From Lumbricus rubellus (Eukaryota > Annelida > Clitellata > Crassiclitellata > Lumbricidae), in contig OX243814.1 in the NCBI GenBank assembly GCA_945859605.1, positions 35,141,452 through 35,205,451 on the forward strand: a DNA stretch of 64,000 bases, in the 5' to 3' direction. The notes below the pieces were generated by a model. That model did not search any database and was not told where the DNA came from. It saw nothing but the letters and a program-made list of their open reading frames with translations. The position numbers and the translations under genes were made by a program. Of this stretch, positions 30,030-41,660 are shown piece after piece (positions within the stretch are counted from its first letter, which is position 1; each line of letters begins with the position of its first letter).

Positions 30030-30680
30030 CACCTGGAGAGGCGCTATACAGACAAACCAAGTCAGCTGCCCAGCAACTAGCGTGGACAAGTCCGATAAAT
30101 GCACTGTCAGTACAAGGAAAAGAAGCGAAGCTACTGGGAGTCCCAAGAATATCCAGCACTCGAAGAGCATAGCAACCTCTTGACTGCATTTTACGATACA
30201 GTCCGTGAAGCCACGTCCAGTAGTCCACCACCAACCTTTCCACCTATGACGTGCAGTCTATCTTCCTTAAACTCGGTCACAATTATTGAGAAGATTGTTG
30301 CTGGACAGCAATGCATTATCTTGAAAAATTGCCTTCTACTAATTTTCCATCATGTTTCCGCAAGGGCCATTCCACAGAAACGTTACTTATCCACTTTTAC
30401 TCTGACATCTATACAGGGCTATCGATAGATCCTAGGTAACTCTTTTTAATTTGACGTGGGCTCTACATTTGACGGTGCTGATCACGACATTCTCTTGCGT
30501 CTATACGTGCTATTGTTTGCCTTTGACCTGTCTGGAAATGTACTTGCTCCTTATCTGCAGGACCATTCCTTCATGGTAGCTTACGGGTCAACTAGATCCT
30601 CATGGGTCCTTTGCATAATCTACACCGTCGGGTCCCATGATGACAGATATGGATGTCCATATCCAATATTATGCTGTTGA
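30030..30680 (+). pseudogene. LINE reverse-transcriptase fragment in foldback loop
   Basis: Plus-strand frames broken by stops and shifts read like a non-LTR reverse transcriptase: SLNSVTIIEKIVAGQ, then FRKGHSTETLLIHFYSDIYTG, then TFDGADHDILLRL and LSGNVLAPYLQDHSFMVAYG with STRSSW. These correspond in order to the K..EK.V..QL, FRKGHSTETAL, FDTVDHDILL and S.VRYG..S blocks of CR1/Jockey-type enzymes. The YADD region is not recognisable. The right end of the fragment runs into the foldback arms, so part of it was included in the inverted duplication. Confidence 0.7.
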
Positions 30681-31082
30681 CCTGCTGGCCTAAGTCCAGG
30701 TGGGATCCAAACACGCAGCTATTGCCTGCAGCCCAGTACACCACAGTATCTAACAAACTTTGGGGAGTTAGAGCAAGATGCATCATTAGTAGAGAAGTAC
30801 TTGGTACGTGTCTGGGCAGAGCCAAGGTCAATTACAACCTGTGAAACGTTCGACCAGCTAAGATTAGACAACTATATCACATCCGCGTTCGGAATAGATG
30901 CACTCCCTCCAACAAGCAGCGAGATCAGAGGCCACACCCAGCGAAGGGCACTTGCAACACACAACGAACATGAAGCAAAACTATAGAGCCACGAAATCGC
31001 GGATGAAAGAAACACTTCGGTGCGCTGCTTCCATCACAATGTCTGCATCCTTTGTCGATAATTCTGCTCACTATATGTAACT

Positions 31083-31427
31083 GTGCAGGCAAGTGTGACA
31101 ATCGGCGCTGTGGTAGCCACGCCGAGGCAAATTTCTGCGTCACATTTTGTGATGGGAAGACAAAAACTAATCCTGCAAAACATGTACGACACAAACGTGC
31201 TTGCACACATCCAAAACAATCCTAATGGTTATATTTTGAAGACAACCGTTACTGGTGCACTGAAATATGACATAAAGCAGCATTGTCTTTTAACATGTCA
31301 TAATAAGCTAACTAAATTTGTTCGAAAAAGTTATAACACCTTCTTCGACGCTGCATTCATTCAAGTTATAATCGACACCATTGATGCAACAAATCACCTT
31401 GACTATGACCTCATAACCTTCAGATGA
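31083..31427 (+). other. Open frame in right foldback arm (114 codons)
   Basis: Mirror copy of 29159-29503 on the opposite strand, nearly identical in protein. It differs near residues 18-19 (FV on the left, SA on the right). No known domain was recognised. Confidence 0.4.
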
Positions 31428-32228
31428 CCCCGGATGACAAAAGCAATATCAGAAATGAATTATACATACCCGAATCAGTAAATTTGTAGGTATTACACAT
31501 GTATATTCTGTAAAAAAGGAAAAGATGAAACTCAGTGACCTTGACCATGACCTCTATAACCTTAAGATGACCTCTAATGACAAAAACAATATCAGAAATG
31601 AATTCTACATACCAGAATTAGTACCATTAGAGGTATTACACGTGCATAAGCTGCAAGAAATGAAAAAGATGACAAATTGACCTTGACCATGACCGTATAA
31701 CCTCAAGATGACCCCTGATGACAAAAACAATATCAGAAATGAATTTTGCATATCTTAATCAGTACAAATAGAGGTATTACACGTGAATATACTGCAAGAA
31801 ATCAAGAAGATGAATTTTCCAATATGGCCGACGGCGGCCATATTGGATTTGTCAATTACGCCATTCGTGACGTCATGGCAGACAAGCACCTCGGTGATTT
31901 TTCATGTCCAGGGACCCACTGACTGATTGGAAGTGAGAAACTCCCCCAACACCATTTTGCAAACGGGACCCCATGGCACATAAAGGACTATATGATGCAA
32001 GCGTGTCATGCTATAATTTATAGTCAGGGTCTAGTCATCGTCATGTTAATAGAGTATTTTCTAGAATAGCGAGTTCCAAGATTCCCATTTACACATTATT
32101 TTTTATTTTCACATTCATGTGTGCGTGATGATGTGTAAGCTTACAGCGTGGGAGTTTCTGCGAAAATAAAACGCTCGACTTGTTTACTAGCTTGGCTCCG
32201 CTCGTACCAGGCACATTGATAGATCCTA

Positions 32229-32357
32229 AACAGCTCTGGCGCTTTGGCGTGAAATTTCGATGGAGTGCCCGCGCTGTAGTGGGGAGCGCCTCTGAGTTGT
32301 TGTTGTTTAGGGAGCTTGAAGGGCGCTATATAAATGGAGAAATAAAATTAAACAGAT
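32229..32357 (+). mobile_element. tRNA-derived SINE, 5'-truncated
   Basis: Keeps GCGTGAAATTTCGATGGAGT, GTGGGGAGCGCCTCTGAG and AAGGGCGCTATATAAATGG with an A-rich tail. The tRNA head is missing. It lies about 240 bp beyond the foldback. Confidence 0.8.
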
Positions 32358-32507
32358 CAGATAAAATGCAGAACAATTTGATCAGATACAGAACAGCTCT
32401 GATCATATAATTATCTATTACAGTTTCTAGTAGATCCAACCTTATCTTCTTATCCCAATCGGCTGTGAAGAAGAAAGTGTGCCATAGTCATTGTGTAAGT
32501 TCGTTTG

Positions 32508-32692
<185 letters not shown>

Positions 32693-33239
32693 ATAGGCGA
32701 TAGGCGGTGAAAGACGTCGTTCGAAATTTGTGGAACTTGTATTAGGCCTACTTTGGCTCAAGTGTGACTGCAGGGCAACATCATCGACGCTCTGTCCTAA
32801 ATAACTGGTTGCAGTCATTGTTTGACAATAATTTACCCAGTGTCATTATTGTCATAAATACGTTGCTGACGATTTCGATCATTGACACAGAACTCTAAAG
32901 TGAGCGCATCAACAACCTGCCATTGCGACCAGCAAGAGAGTAGCCACGATTAGAATCACATTGACAGGAGCAGCGGGAAGATCTTGATAATAATTACTAT
33001 GAGCCGTATATGAAGTCCAGGGCATGCATTCTAAACTCAGCATGGAACCGTTTGGCCTCAAACGGAGGCCTAATAACCTGAGTAAATATATGCAAATCAG
33101 TTGCTACTGTGTTGCTACACTGAATCAATGCAGTATCACGCGACTACAGTGCATCTATTGTTATTGATATAAACGGTTCTTGCATTTGCCTGCTTCGTTG
33201 TGCAGTCATGCGTGATCTCAGATTTTACTGAAGCTCAAA

Positions 33240-33580
33240 ATGAGTCAGAAATATAGAGACATGTATACAGAAGTGATAGACAGATAGAGCGACGGACAGA
33301 GAAAGAAAGAGAGAGACACACACAGACAGAGAGAGACAGAGAGAGCGACGGACAGAGAAAGAGAGAGACACACAGAGAGTGAGGGAGAGAGAGAGAGAGA
33401 GATAGAGGGAGAGAGACATATATAGAGAGAGTGTGTAAGAGAAAGACAGAGAGACATACAGAGAGAGTGAGGGAGAGAGAGATAGAGGGAGAGAGACATA
33501 TATAGAGAGAGTGTGTAAGAGAAAGAGAGAAAGAGACATGCAGAGAGAGTGAGGGAGAGAGAGCTGTTTTGGAGAGGGAG
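33240..33580. repeat. (GA)n-rich low-complexity tract
   Basis: AG-rich DNA with a partial internal duplication (gagggagagagacatatatag occurs twice). The Leu/Ser-rich open frames on the minus strand are artefacts. Confidence 0.85.
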
Positions 33581-33774
33581 TGAGAAGAGGGAAGGACGAG
33601 TGCAAGCTTAGTTGCAACAAAAGTTGTCATAGATCACATTCTAAGCATTGTATTAAGTGACAATGGATGAGGCTAATATTAGCTGCTGTCGACAGCCATC
33701 AAATATCTTAGACCACAGCTATCAAATATCTGCGAGTTTAGTCAGTCAGCCAGAAGACAAGAACTACGTCAGGG

Positions 33775-34260
33775 AGAGGCACACATACAGACAGAGACAG
33801 ACAGAGACAGAGAGAGACGGAGACGGAGATAGCGGTAGATGGAGATAGCGGTAGATGGATGATGTGAAGAGCTACAAGAAAAGTATTTAATAGAGGATCA
33901 AAGAGTTATAGCGACAGACACCCAGACATACACAGACAGGGTGAAACAGAGACAGGGGAGAGAGTGAGTGAGTGAGTGAGAGAGCGAGTGAGTAAGTGAG
34001 TGAGTGAGAGTGTGAGTGAGTGAGAGAGAGAGAGTGAGAGTGAGAGAGTGAGAGAGAATGAGAGAGTGAGAGAGTGTGAGAGAGTGATAGAGAGTGAGAG
34101 AGACTGAGAGATAGTGAGTGAGAGTGCGAGTGAGGGAGAGTGTGAGTTAGTGAATGAGTGAATGAGTGGGTGAGTCAGAGAAAGAGACAAGAGGACATAG
34201 ACACACACACACTCACACACACACTCAAGCACACACACTCACGCACACACACACACAATC
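33775..34260. repeat. (GA/GTGA)n and (CA)n low-complexity tracts
   Basis: GAGA-rich stretch at 33775-33860, GTGA/GAGA at 33915-34195, then ACACAC at 34200-34258. Confidence 0.85.
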
Positions 34261-36743
34261 ATGTAGACCTGCAAAGTTGTATGAGTAGATGCAAAAATTG
34301 CCTCAGAGTTATACGGTCTCTTTTGACTGAGATGCATTCCTTCAACGCACAGCACCATAGCAAACTCAAAAACTTTTATTATTGCAAAGACTACATGTTC
34401 GCTGAGGCTTAGCAAGACGACGACAATAATAGTATTGAGTAAAGCTGGCAGCAGACGAAATGGCTACAGGAGATATAGTCGCAGTCCTATTCGCCACCGA
34501 TAGACCAAACAATGAGCTGCCCTCCTTCAAGGTCACCTTTCCAACCTGTTTTGCAACTTTGCTCACATCTGCGACGGTTTTATTGCACTGCATGCATTTC
34601 ATGCAACTCATAGAATATAGAACCCTATGTCCTGAACTATGAAACCTGCGCTTAGTGCGCTAGGGTAAGTCTTTTTAGCGTGTTGTGTGTGTGTTTGCGT
34701 GTGTCTCTCTGTGTGTTTTGTGTTTGTCTGTGTGTCTAGGCCCTATACGTGTAATTGTGACTGAATTGCCTTTAAAAGGAAGGTAATTGCAGGTTGCTTG
34801 ATGCAACAAAATCTGGCTCCTATAGTGTTTTCTGAATAGGTTCTATAATCACACGCAGCGGAATAAGAAAAGTTCCGCTCTACATGACTCTACAAACACA
34901 AGTTGTATAGGCCTATGCCGAAGCATCTTGATTTATTAGCACAGTCGGTGATTTAATTGACTCCCAGCGTTGCAACTGTAGATACATTATATTATGATAG
35001 TAGTCGTTTGATGTCTTGTCCTATAACAAAGAGCCAAGGTTTGTGCGACGATAAATTCTAATGCAGATGAAGTGAATATTATTGTAGTTAGTCACCAGCG
35101 GGGTATGAACGAAAACTGTCATCCAAAGCAAAGGCAGGTTTAGGTCGATTCTGAATTGGATCGTGCTTTTGCATTTTCTGAATGTTTCGCATTTCTATCA
35201 ACTTCAGGTCTTGCTGGCCACCGGACTCGCAATTCGACCATCTTGCACCAAATTTTCTGATTGACGCAGTAGCCTACTCTTGAGTAAGGTGGTACCCCGC
35301 TCTTAGCATGAGAAATCTTGAGTTTATGGCTATTACGATTACAATAATTGTCAATTGAGAGCATAGATAGAGACTTTCTTTTAGATAAGACTCTCTCCAA
35401 GGAATTAAATCGTTGAGTTCAAATGGTAAGAAGCTGGAAAGATGGTTTCTCCATGAAGCAGAGTCTGTTGCAAGAGAAGTCTATTGTCTGCATTTCAACG
35501 GCCAAAAGGTCGAGAGGCAACGATACGACTAGAGTCACAAGACTCAACCTATTTCAGCCACTCACTCACCATCCGACTGTCTTAGCCTTTACATGCATTG
35601 AACTGAACTGCATGAGAATAAAAATCTAAAGCACGCGATGAATAGTCTGGTCTGGGCAACATCCGCCCTCCTCTTCATGTCTGTCTGACTCACATGTATG
35701 GCGACAAAACGATCATGCATGCACGCATGTGCACATTGTGCACTGCATGTACGTTGCGGATCCTATGGACTGATGTATTGGCCAGATTTAAAAAAATCAT
35801 TGAATGCAATTCCAAGTAACTTGAAGTAAGGGAATTCATACGCATGCTGCTTGCATCTCATAAAACGGTTCGACGAAGGATAAACTCCGCCACTGGTTGC
35901 CACTGCATGGTTGCACTCTGTCAGTGCCAGTCCCAGGCATGGATAAAGGAGGAGGGCGACACTAATCATCTTTGATACCACAATGTAGTTAAACAAGATT
36001 TATTTATTTATTTAGCTTTTGAAGAACGCGTCTAGCCACTGAACAGCAGCCTCATCAGCCACATTGAACAAGAAGAAGAAGAAGTTCCGATGAAAGGCAT
36101 AATTATGTAGATAGCCTAACTGTATCATCACAGCATGCACCGATCAACGACCTGACCTTAATGACAGCATGTGCCCAAAATTATTATAATGGTCCACTTG
36201 GGTCCATGGACCAACATCGACCTATTTATGACCCTCGTGTATCAGGTCATGTAGCTTACCTACATGTGCGTGATCCAAGGCACGCCCAGAGAGGATAGTA
36301 CCCCGGCATCTAGACCATTAGGCTATATTTCATACCAGGTCAATGCAGTTGGCCTGGGCTGGATTGCCCAGTAACACAACAAGTCACCAGTGGTGACAGG
36401 AATAATTCTTATAGTTATGCGACGTGTCGTGTGTTTTGATGTTTCATGGGATCATGACAGCGTAGGATCCTTTATGATGCACATTCTGACAATAATACAA
36501 CTGATGTTTCTTTTCTTTATATGATCTTGTGATCCTGTCTTTGTCTGCACGCCCTTGGCCCAACGCACCATGCACACGGGCCACACAAACAACTCAGATG
36601 TACATGTAGAACTCAGTATGGAGAATTTCAATATGCGCTACATCGCCCGCGAACCGTGTGTGCCCTTCTTTGTCTGTTTGCATATCTCCTTCTCTGGTTC
36701 TCGTCTCTGTATTTTGATCCGTGTCTGTCCTCCTACTCTGTAG
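34261..36743. other. Unassigned intergenic DNA
   Basis: No convincing gene. It holds one copy of the 75-bp dispersed repeat (35921-35996). The last 100 bp before 36744 are pyrimidine-rich, as expected before a splice acceptor. Confidence 0.5.
35921..35996 (+). repeat. Dispersed repeat family R, copy 1
   Basis: TCAGTGCCAGTCCCAGGCAT, GGATAAAGGAGGAGGGCGAC, ACTAATCATCTTTGATA and a terminal GTTAAACA. It shares this order with 46081-46155 (minus), 52041-52120 and 52202-52280. The constant 3' part and variable upstream part suggest the end of a retroelement, class unknown. Confidence 0.75.
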
Positions 36744-36899
36744 AGCGTGGATGTGAAAGGTATGAACATTGAACAAGGTGGGCAGCAAAGCGGAATGCGT
36801 CGTCACACGCTGTTGAACACGAAGTGGTCGATGTCGGCCGCGGCAGCTCCAAGCACAGGTCCGCTGGAGACGGTGGCGCAAAATGCATCGCTTGACTGA
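36744..36899 (+). CDS. Possible orphan 3'-terminal coding exon (51 codons and stop)
   Basis: A long pyrimidine tract ends in tctgtag|AGCGTG, followed by one open frame to TGA at 36897-36899. The encoded piece contains MNIEQGGQQSGMRRHTLL and NTKWSMSAAAAPSTGPLE. GC-rich third positions are like those of the gene at 37117. The other two frames stop early. The upstream exon is not identified; the frame at about 36569-36598 with donor GAT|gtacat would join in phase but is weak. It could be the last exon of a gene spread over 32-36 kb, or a chance frame. Function unknown. Confidence 0.35.
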   Translation, partial: SVDVKGMNIEQGGQQSGMRRHTLLNTKWSMSAAAAPSTGPLETVAQNASLD

Positions 36900-37116
36900 A
36901 CACAGGTTTAAAGCCCGTATTTACAAAGGCAACACCAAACACCGACCGAGCATCATTTCTAACAGAGCTAAGGGTGTTTGGTAGAAACTTGCGTCGTCGT
37001 CAACATTGTACCTGAAGCCCAAGTTGTTAGTGCGTTTGAGAGATTGGACATAATTGATTTTCTCTGAGGTCTCCAAAACAAGTGTTAACAAATAATTATA
37101 TTGGTTCGCCATCAGC

Positions 37117-38601
37117 ATGTCGTCCATGATGTATCGACATAGAGACAAGAGCATCGCCGTCGACAAGTCCACCTGGTTCCTTTGTCGCTTCCTCTGCCAC
37201 GCCCTTAACGAGGACAACTTCGAGAAGGTTCGGGAACACGTCAGCTCGTGCAAGGGAGTGAAGACGCGTCTGAAGCTGAGCGAGAAGGGCGTCGAGATCG
37301 GATTTAAGCCAAGCCACGTTCGCCACTTCCACCACAAGATCAAGTACGAGGTCATTCCGCTGGCGGCGCTGGAGAGCACCATCCAGGATGCGATGTACAT
37401 CAACGTACTTCTGTGCGTCTGCCACGTCAGCAACCCCGCCGGACTCGACTACGAGATCATCGCCTTCAAGTTCAAGGACTTCAACACCGTCAAACGCTAC
37501 CAGGATGTCTCCAACATCCTTCTCGGAGGCGTCCAGTCCGTTGAATCCTACGACGCCCCTGGCCGCAGCGGAAACATCACCCTCATCCCGTCCAAGTCCT
37601 ACCACCTGGGAACGCTGGCCCCAGAGAAGTGGGCATCGGCGGACCGACTCAACACCGGCGGGGGATCATTCATCGATGACGAGTCGGAGGTCTCCTATGC
37701 AAGGTCCGCCCCTCGTGGAGTGCACGGATACGGACACATCATTCCAGCGAATGAAGTACAGAGACAGGGACTGACGAATCAACAACAGCGTCTGTTGGAT
37801 GTTGATGACACCATGTCCTTCACGTCCGGACAGATGGGACAGACCCTGCGGGAGGTGGCAGTGTCCGCCAACTTGGACTCCAGCGCGGCATCACCGAACG
37901 CCCGCCTCCACCTCAACTCCCAGAGCTCGAAGGCCTACATGCAGGACACTTCATCGGTCAGAGACACGGGATGTCAGGCCGCAGAGACTGGGTTGAACGG
38001 ATACCCCAACCCGAATCACCTCCGCGCCGAAAGTGGTTCTATCGTCAGCGTCCAATCATCGGGCGCCTACGACGACGACGCAGGTCACGTGCTGCACGGA
38101 AACGGCGTCTCATTGGCCTATTCGAACAACAGCAACAACCGGGGACGTCACAACAACATTGCGGTGACGTCAATGGACGTCATCGACGGAAGGGACCACA
38201 GCGGTGGTGACGGCGGACTGACGTCATCGATACGTCGCGTGTTCAAAAAGACGAGCCAGAGGGGACATGAGGAGAATGGTGAACGAGACAGATACCCATC
38301 GAATAACGACTTCAACCGACTGAAGGTTCGTTCGCAGTCCGTCGATCAGTTCAACAACACTGGACGGATGATGTCATCATCGTCAAGATCAGATATCCAC
38401 CGTCAGACTCCGGCTGATGCCATGTCCATTCGTTCACAGGCGTCCTACTACCTCGTCCCTAACTTCAAGAAGGTCTACGCTCCCCGCAGTGGAAGGGCAA
38501 TGTCGTCGAATGGGTATGGACCGGATGGGTCATCGGTCTACCAGGACAATTCATCCCGTATCTACGCTGGAAGTGAAGTCCGAAGGAATGGACGGTACTA
38601 A
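37117..38601 (+). CDS. PTB/PID-like domain protein, intronless (494 aa)
   Basis: A single open frame from ATG to TAA with an in-frame TAA at 37093 upstream, GC-rich third positions and no intron signal inside. Residues about 18-135 have the strand and helix order of a phosphotyrosine-binding (PTB/PID) fold: STWFLCRFLCHALNEDNFEK, TRLKLSEKGVEIGF, HHKIKYEVIPLAALE, INVLLCVCHV, YEIIAFKFKDF and a final helix KRYQDVSNILL. Such domains bind NPxY-type peptides or lipids in adaptor proteins. The remaining 350 residues are disordered and rich in Ser, Asn, Gly and Arg, with possible phosphorylation sites (RRVFKKTS, RSQSVDQF). I do not recognise a named family. The acceptor-like ccatcag just before the ATG allows a 5' UTR intron. 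Confidence 0.85.
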   Translation: MSSMMYRHRDKSIAVDKSTWFLCRFLCHALNEDNFEKVREHVSSCKGVKTRLKLSEKGVEIGFKPSHVRHFHHKIKYEVIPLAALESTIQDAMYINVLLCVCHVSNPAGLDYEIIAFKFKDFNTVKRYQDVSNILLGGVQSVESYDAPGRSGNITLIPSKSYHLGTLAPEKWASADRLNTGGGSFIDDESEVSYARSAPRGVHGYGHIIPANEVQRQGLTNQQQRLLDVDDTMSFTSGQMGQTLREVAVSANLDSSAASPNARLHLNSQSSKAYMQDTSSVRDTGCQAAETGLNGYPNPNHLRAESGSIVSVQSSGAYDDDAGHVLHGNGVSLAYSNNSNNRGRHNNIAVTSMDVIDGRDHSGGDGGLTSSIRRVFKKTSQRGHEENGERDRYPSNNDFNRLKVRSQSVDQFNNTGRMMSSSSRSDIHRQTPADAMSIRSQASYYLVPNFKKVYAPRSGRAMSSNGYGPDGSSVYQDNSSRIYAGSEVRRNGRY

Positions 38602-40734
38602 CGTGAACTGTCTTCTGTCTTCCACCTGCATGGTGACAATATTAATGGCTGTTCAACGTGGAGAATGGTGGCGCTATAAAAAGATACTCTGGCGAAACTG
38701 CAGCACTGTGTTCACTGACGAAGAAGAACGATTTGATATAAGACGCATAATGACAAACAACAATGATTAGCAATATGAGAAATATTTAATTTAAGTTTGG
38801 ATGTCGGTTTCTATCAGTTGTTCATTTGCGGCTTGCGCTGAGAGGCGAAGTGAACAAAGACGATCTTTTAATTGTGGAATTGAGAATAATACGATGCGGT
38901 CAAAGGTGTTCTGAAAAACAGTAAATCTTGACAGACGTAATGTAAATATGGGAAAATTGCTCAAAGCCAGGGAACCACCCAGTGTCGTATTCATAGCAGG
39001 TCCTTAATAGTTGGGTTGTCTCAACTTGTCTGATCAGAATCCCGGGAGAGAGCTAGACGAGGGAGGAGACAGCATGGTGCTGCGGTGCAATTTGTTGTTG
39101 ATGATGGTCTTGGGTTGGTAAAATTGGTATTGGAGCGGACTCCGAGTAAGGGAGCCCGACCAACAGTTTGGACTTCAGCCTTGAATGAAATGCTATAGCC
39201 TATCGGGAGGAAGAGGAGAGGGACAGTATAAAATGTAAATCTACTTATGGCCTCAAGCCGTCAACCCTGTTCAATTTTCAATGAGTTTGATCGGGGTGAG
39301 ATCCTTCACCATCGCTAAACCGTTTGAATGGACGCCATGCCACTTAGACGCTTTCAGTTTCTTACAAGGTGTGCCTATTATTACGTGTTCAACATTGGTT
39401 TATTTCCAAAAGTGGTGATTGTGACAGTGTGAATATGGAAAATGATGAATTGGCTTTCGTGACACAGAAAATAATATATTTAATCTGCTTCGCATTTTTC
39501 GCATTGCTCGTGTACGAAAAACTTTCGCAAGTCTTCAGATTAACGGACAGCTTTGTGTTTATAATTGTATGTTGTAAATATGAAGCTAGCTAGCTACTAT
39601 ATTATTAGCCAATTAGCTGATTAATTGACTTTAATTTAATTGCAAGAAATGTAGTCGCAGAATGACTCCTGATCATTACGAGTAGCTTTCATAATTAATT
39701 AAACGTTTACGAAATATGACTTCATAATTATGTAAATGTCTAGGCTACTTCAAACATTGTTATTTTTCTATTTTTGCAGCTTTCTTCTACTGATTTTGCA
39801 GTTCTTGAGTAACAGCAACTGCTGTTCTGCCAACATAATGCCTGCCTGTTTGCCTGTCTGTCTGCCTGCTTGCACTTTTTTGGGGCTGATTAATCAATCA
39901 ACGCTCATGAAACACCTGGTGCCCAACGTTTGGCTTTATTAAGTATAAGCTTACTAGAAATTTGATGCTTACGATTACGATAATATTATTGGCATGACGT
40001 TTGTGGACCATTGAGATATAAAGAGAATGTTTGAATGCCTCTCATTGGAGGCCTACATTATATAATCAATGGAATTTTGCTCAGTCAAAATAGTCAATCC
40101 ACAGTGCAACGCCCGGCGAAGTGATAAAAGTGGGACTTCCTCTGATATATATATATATATATTCTAAATGAAAGAGATTAACACAACTTGGCAGATATTT
40201 TAGTAACTGCATTTGAGACAACTATATACTTGGTCGAATGTCTTCGGATTTAAATGACCCTCGCTTTTATTTATAATTTATACTGAGGGGTCACGCCATT
40301 GCAGAAACCCAGCGCATTAACCAGTTTCTTCGTCTGTTTCATACGAAAAGACCTATGCCGCAATGAACAATGACTACATTATACATATTATAGGCCTAGT
40401 TACCCATCGTGTCTATAGAAGAAAACAAACATCAAAGCAGGAAAAAGGTTTTTAAAAAGTCTATCAAATGCACCATGTCACAATTTAACCAGCTTCAGCT
40501 GTCCACAATAGTGAATGTAAGATAGCACACAGATAAATTACGTAAGAGAAGGCATCTTGGATAGTTTGCCAGCAGTGAGTAATGCGAGCCAGCTCTTAAA
40601 GCCCAAGTTTGGCGTAGGCGTGGCTTAAGCAATGACCGTCTGCTTCAAGTTTGACTGACAGATTCCGATATCATTGCACTAATGATCCCAGGGATGACCG
40701 TACGGTTGGCATGTCTCAAGAGAGGGGGAGGAAA
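38602..40734. other. Downstream of the PTB-like gene: 3' UTR and unassigned DNA
   Basis: It contains no recognised gene. A short (AT)n lies at 40147-40161. No clear polyadenylation signal was found close to the stop codon. Confidence 0.45.
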
Positions 40735-41660
40735 GAATCTAGGTCGACTGTACACCAACTTATATGTATACATGTTTGATTTAGACTAATACAGCTGACC
40801 ATCGAGCCCTTCCAATGCTTGGATACTCTCCTGGTGGGGGAGGTAGAATTGTTTGTTCGTCCAAGCATACTCCTCAACTAGACCAAGATCCATACACACC
40901 TTGCAGGCTTGCAGATATAGACAGTTTCTCAATTGTTGGGCCTTGTTGTTGTATTATATCACTTTACACTGGCTGGCTTCTCAGTTTGTCAATTCAGATT
41001 TCAACTGTATTATAGCTATATCTGGTGCCCAGACTTATAAACAAAGGTACACGTACACTTGGAGGTCACGATGTATTGAAAGAACCTTGTTTGTAGGCAG
41101 TGTAAGAATTGTGGAAAAATAACTGGGGGATGGACCATTATCCACTTGGAATTTGGGTGTGAAAAACAGACTTTACTATGGGCTCTAAGAAAGACTGGGG
41201 TTGAACCCCCCAACCCCCTCGCAATTCTCACCCTGATATAGGCTGGTGAACCAAGATCAGTCCACACACACCTTGCCAGTAAACTGTCCAGTCATCTGTC
41301 CAGTCTCACTGTATAGCCTGGTAACCTGACCTGGTCTTATGCAGATTAGCTATAGTGGTGGCACAGAAAACATCGTGCAGCTGTGGGCCGGTAAGTCTCG
41401 GCACCAGCTAGAGCTTTATATGGGAGTTGAGAAGGGAAGGAGTCTAGAGTTATGTAATACCACCTTGCCTTGATATTGCTGGCCCTTGGCAGAACTCGAA
41501 GGCCCAACAATTGAGAAGCCCCACGCTGTCTAGCTGAGGAGCAGGCTCGGAGGAACAAAACAATTCCCCTACCCCTGCCAGCAGAATATTTCAGGGCTCA
41601 TGGTCAGCTGTATTAGGGGGTATACATGTTTACCTGTCCTAGGGCTTATGTGTCAACTAG
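40735..41660. repeat. Diverged inverted repeat pair
   Basis: The left arm (about 40735-41035) and right arm (about 41390-41660) are inverted and related. They share atacagctgacc, tctcaattgttgggcctt and agct-ctggtgcc(c/g)agac in opposite orders. Divergence is considerable. The loop (41036-41389) has no recognised content. Confidence 0.6.

Larger units (their letters stand above)
28596..31990. mobile_element. Large palindromic foldback element (about 3.4 kb)
   Basis: The two arms (28596 to about 30012 and about 30585-31990) are inverted copies; matching points sum to 60586 over the outer 850 bp. The outer arm starts TAGTCC..(T/C)ATGTGCCATG and holds a near-palindrome at CCAATATGGCCG...CGGCCATATTGG. 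Three tandem units of about 140 bp follow in each arm (landmark CTGATATTGTTTTTGTCAT, first seen near 28851, 28992, 29132). Outer arms are nearly identical; inner arms show more changes and a 13-bp indel. A loop of about 570 bp separates them. Foldback elements with tandem repeats inside long inverted arms are known in animals, including the TU family of sea urchins. A 9-bp direct repeat GGGTCTAGT lies at 28563 and 32027, but set back from the arms, so it is not proven to be the target duplication. Confidence 0.88.

Noticed and set aside
34460..34642. 60-codon frame starting MATGDIVAV
   Set aside because: Short, with no splice context or recognisable domain, next to low-complexity DNA.
37096..37605. 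169- and 170-codon frames on the minus strand opposite the PTB-like gene
   Set aside because: Shadows of a GC-rich coding exon; no domain and no splice context.
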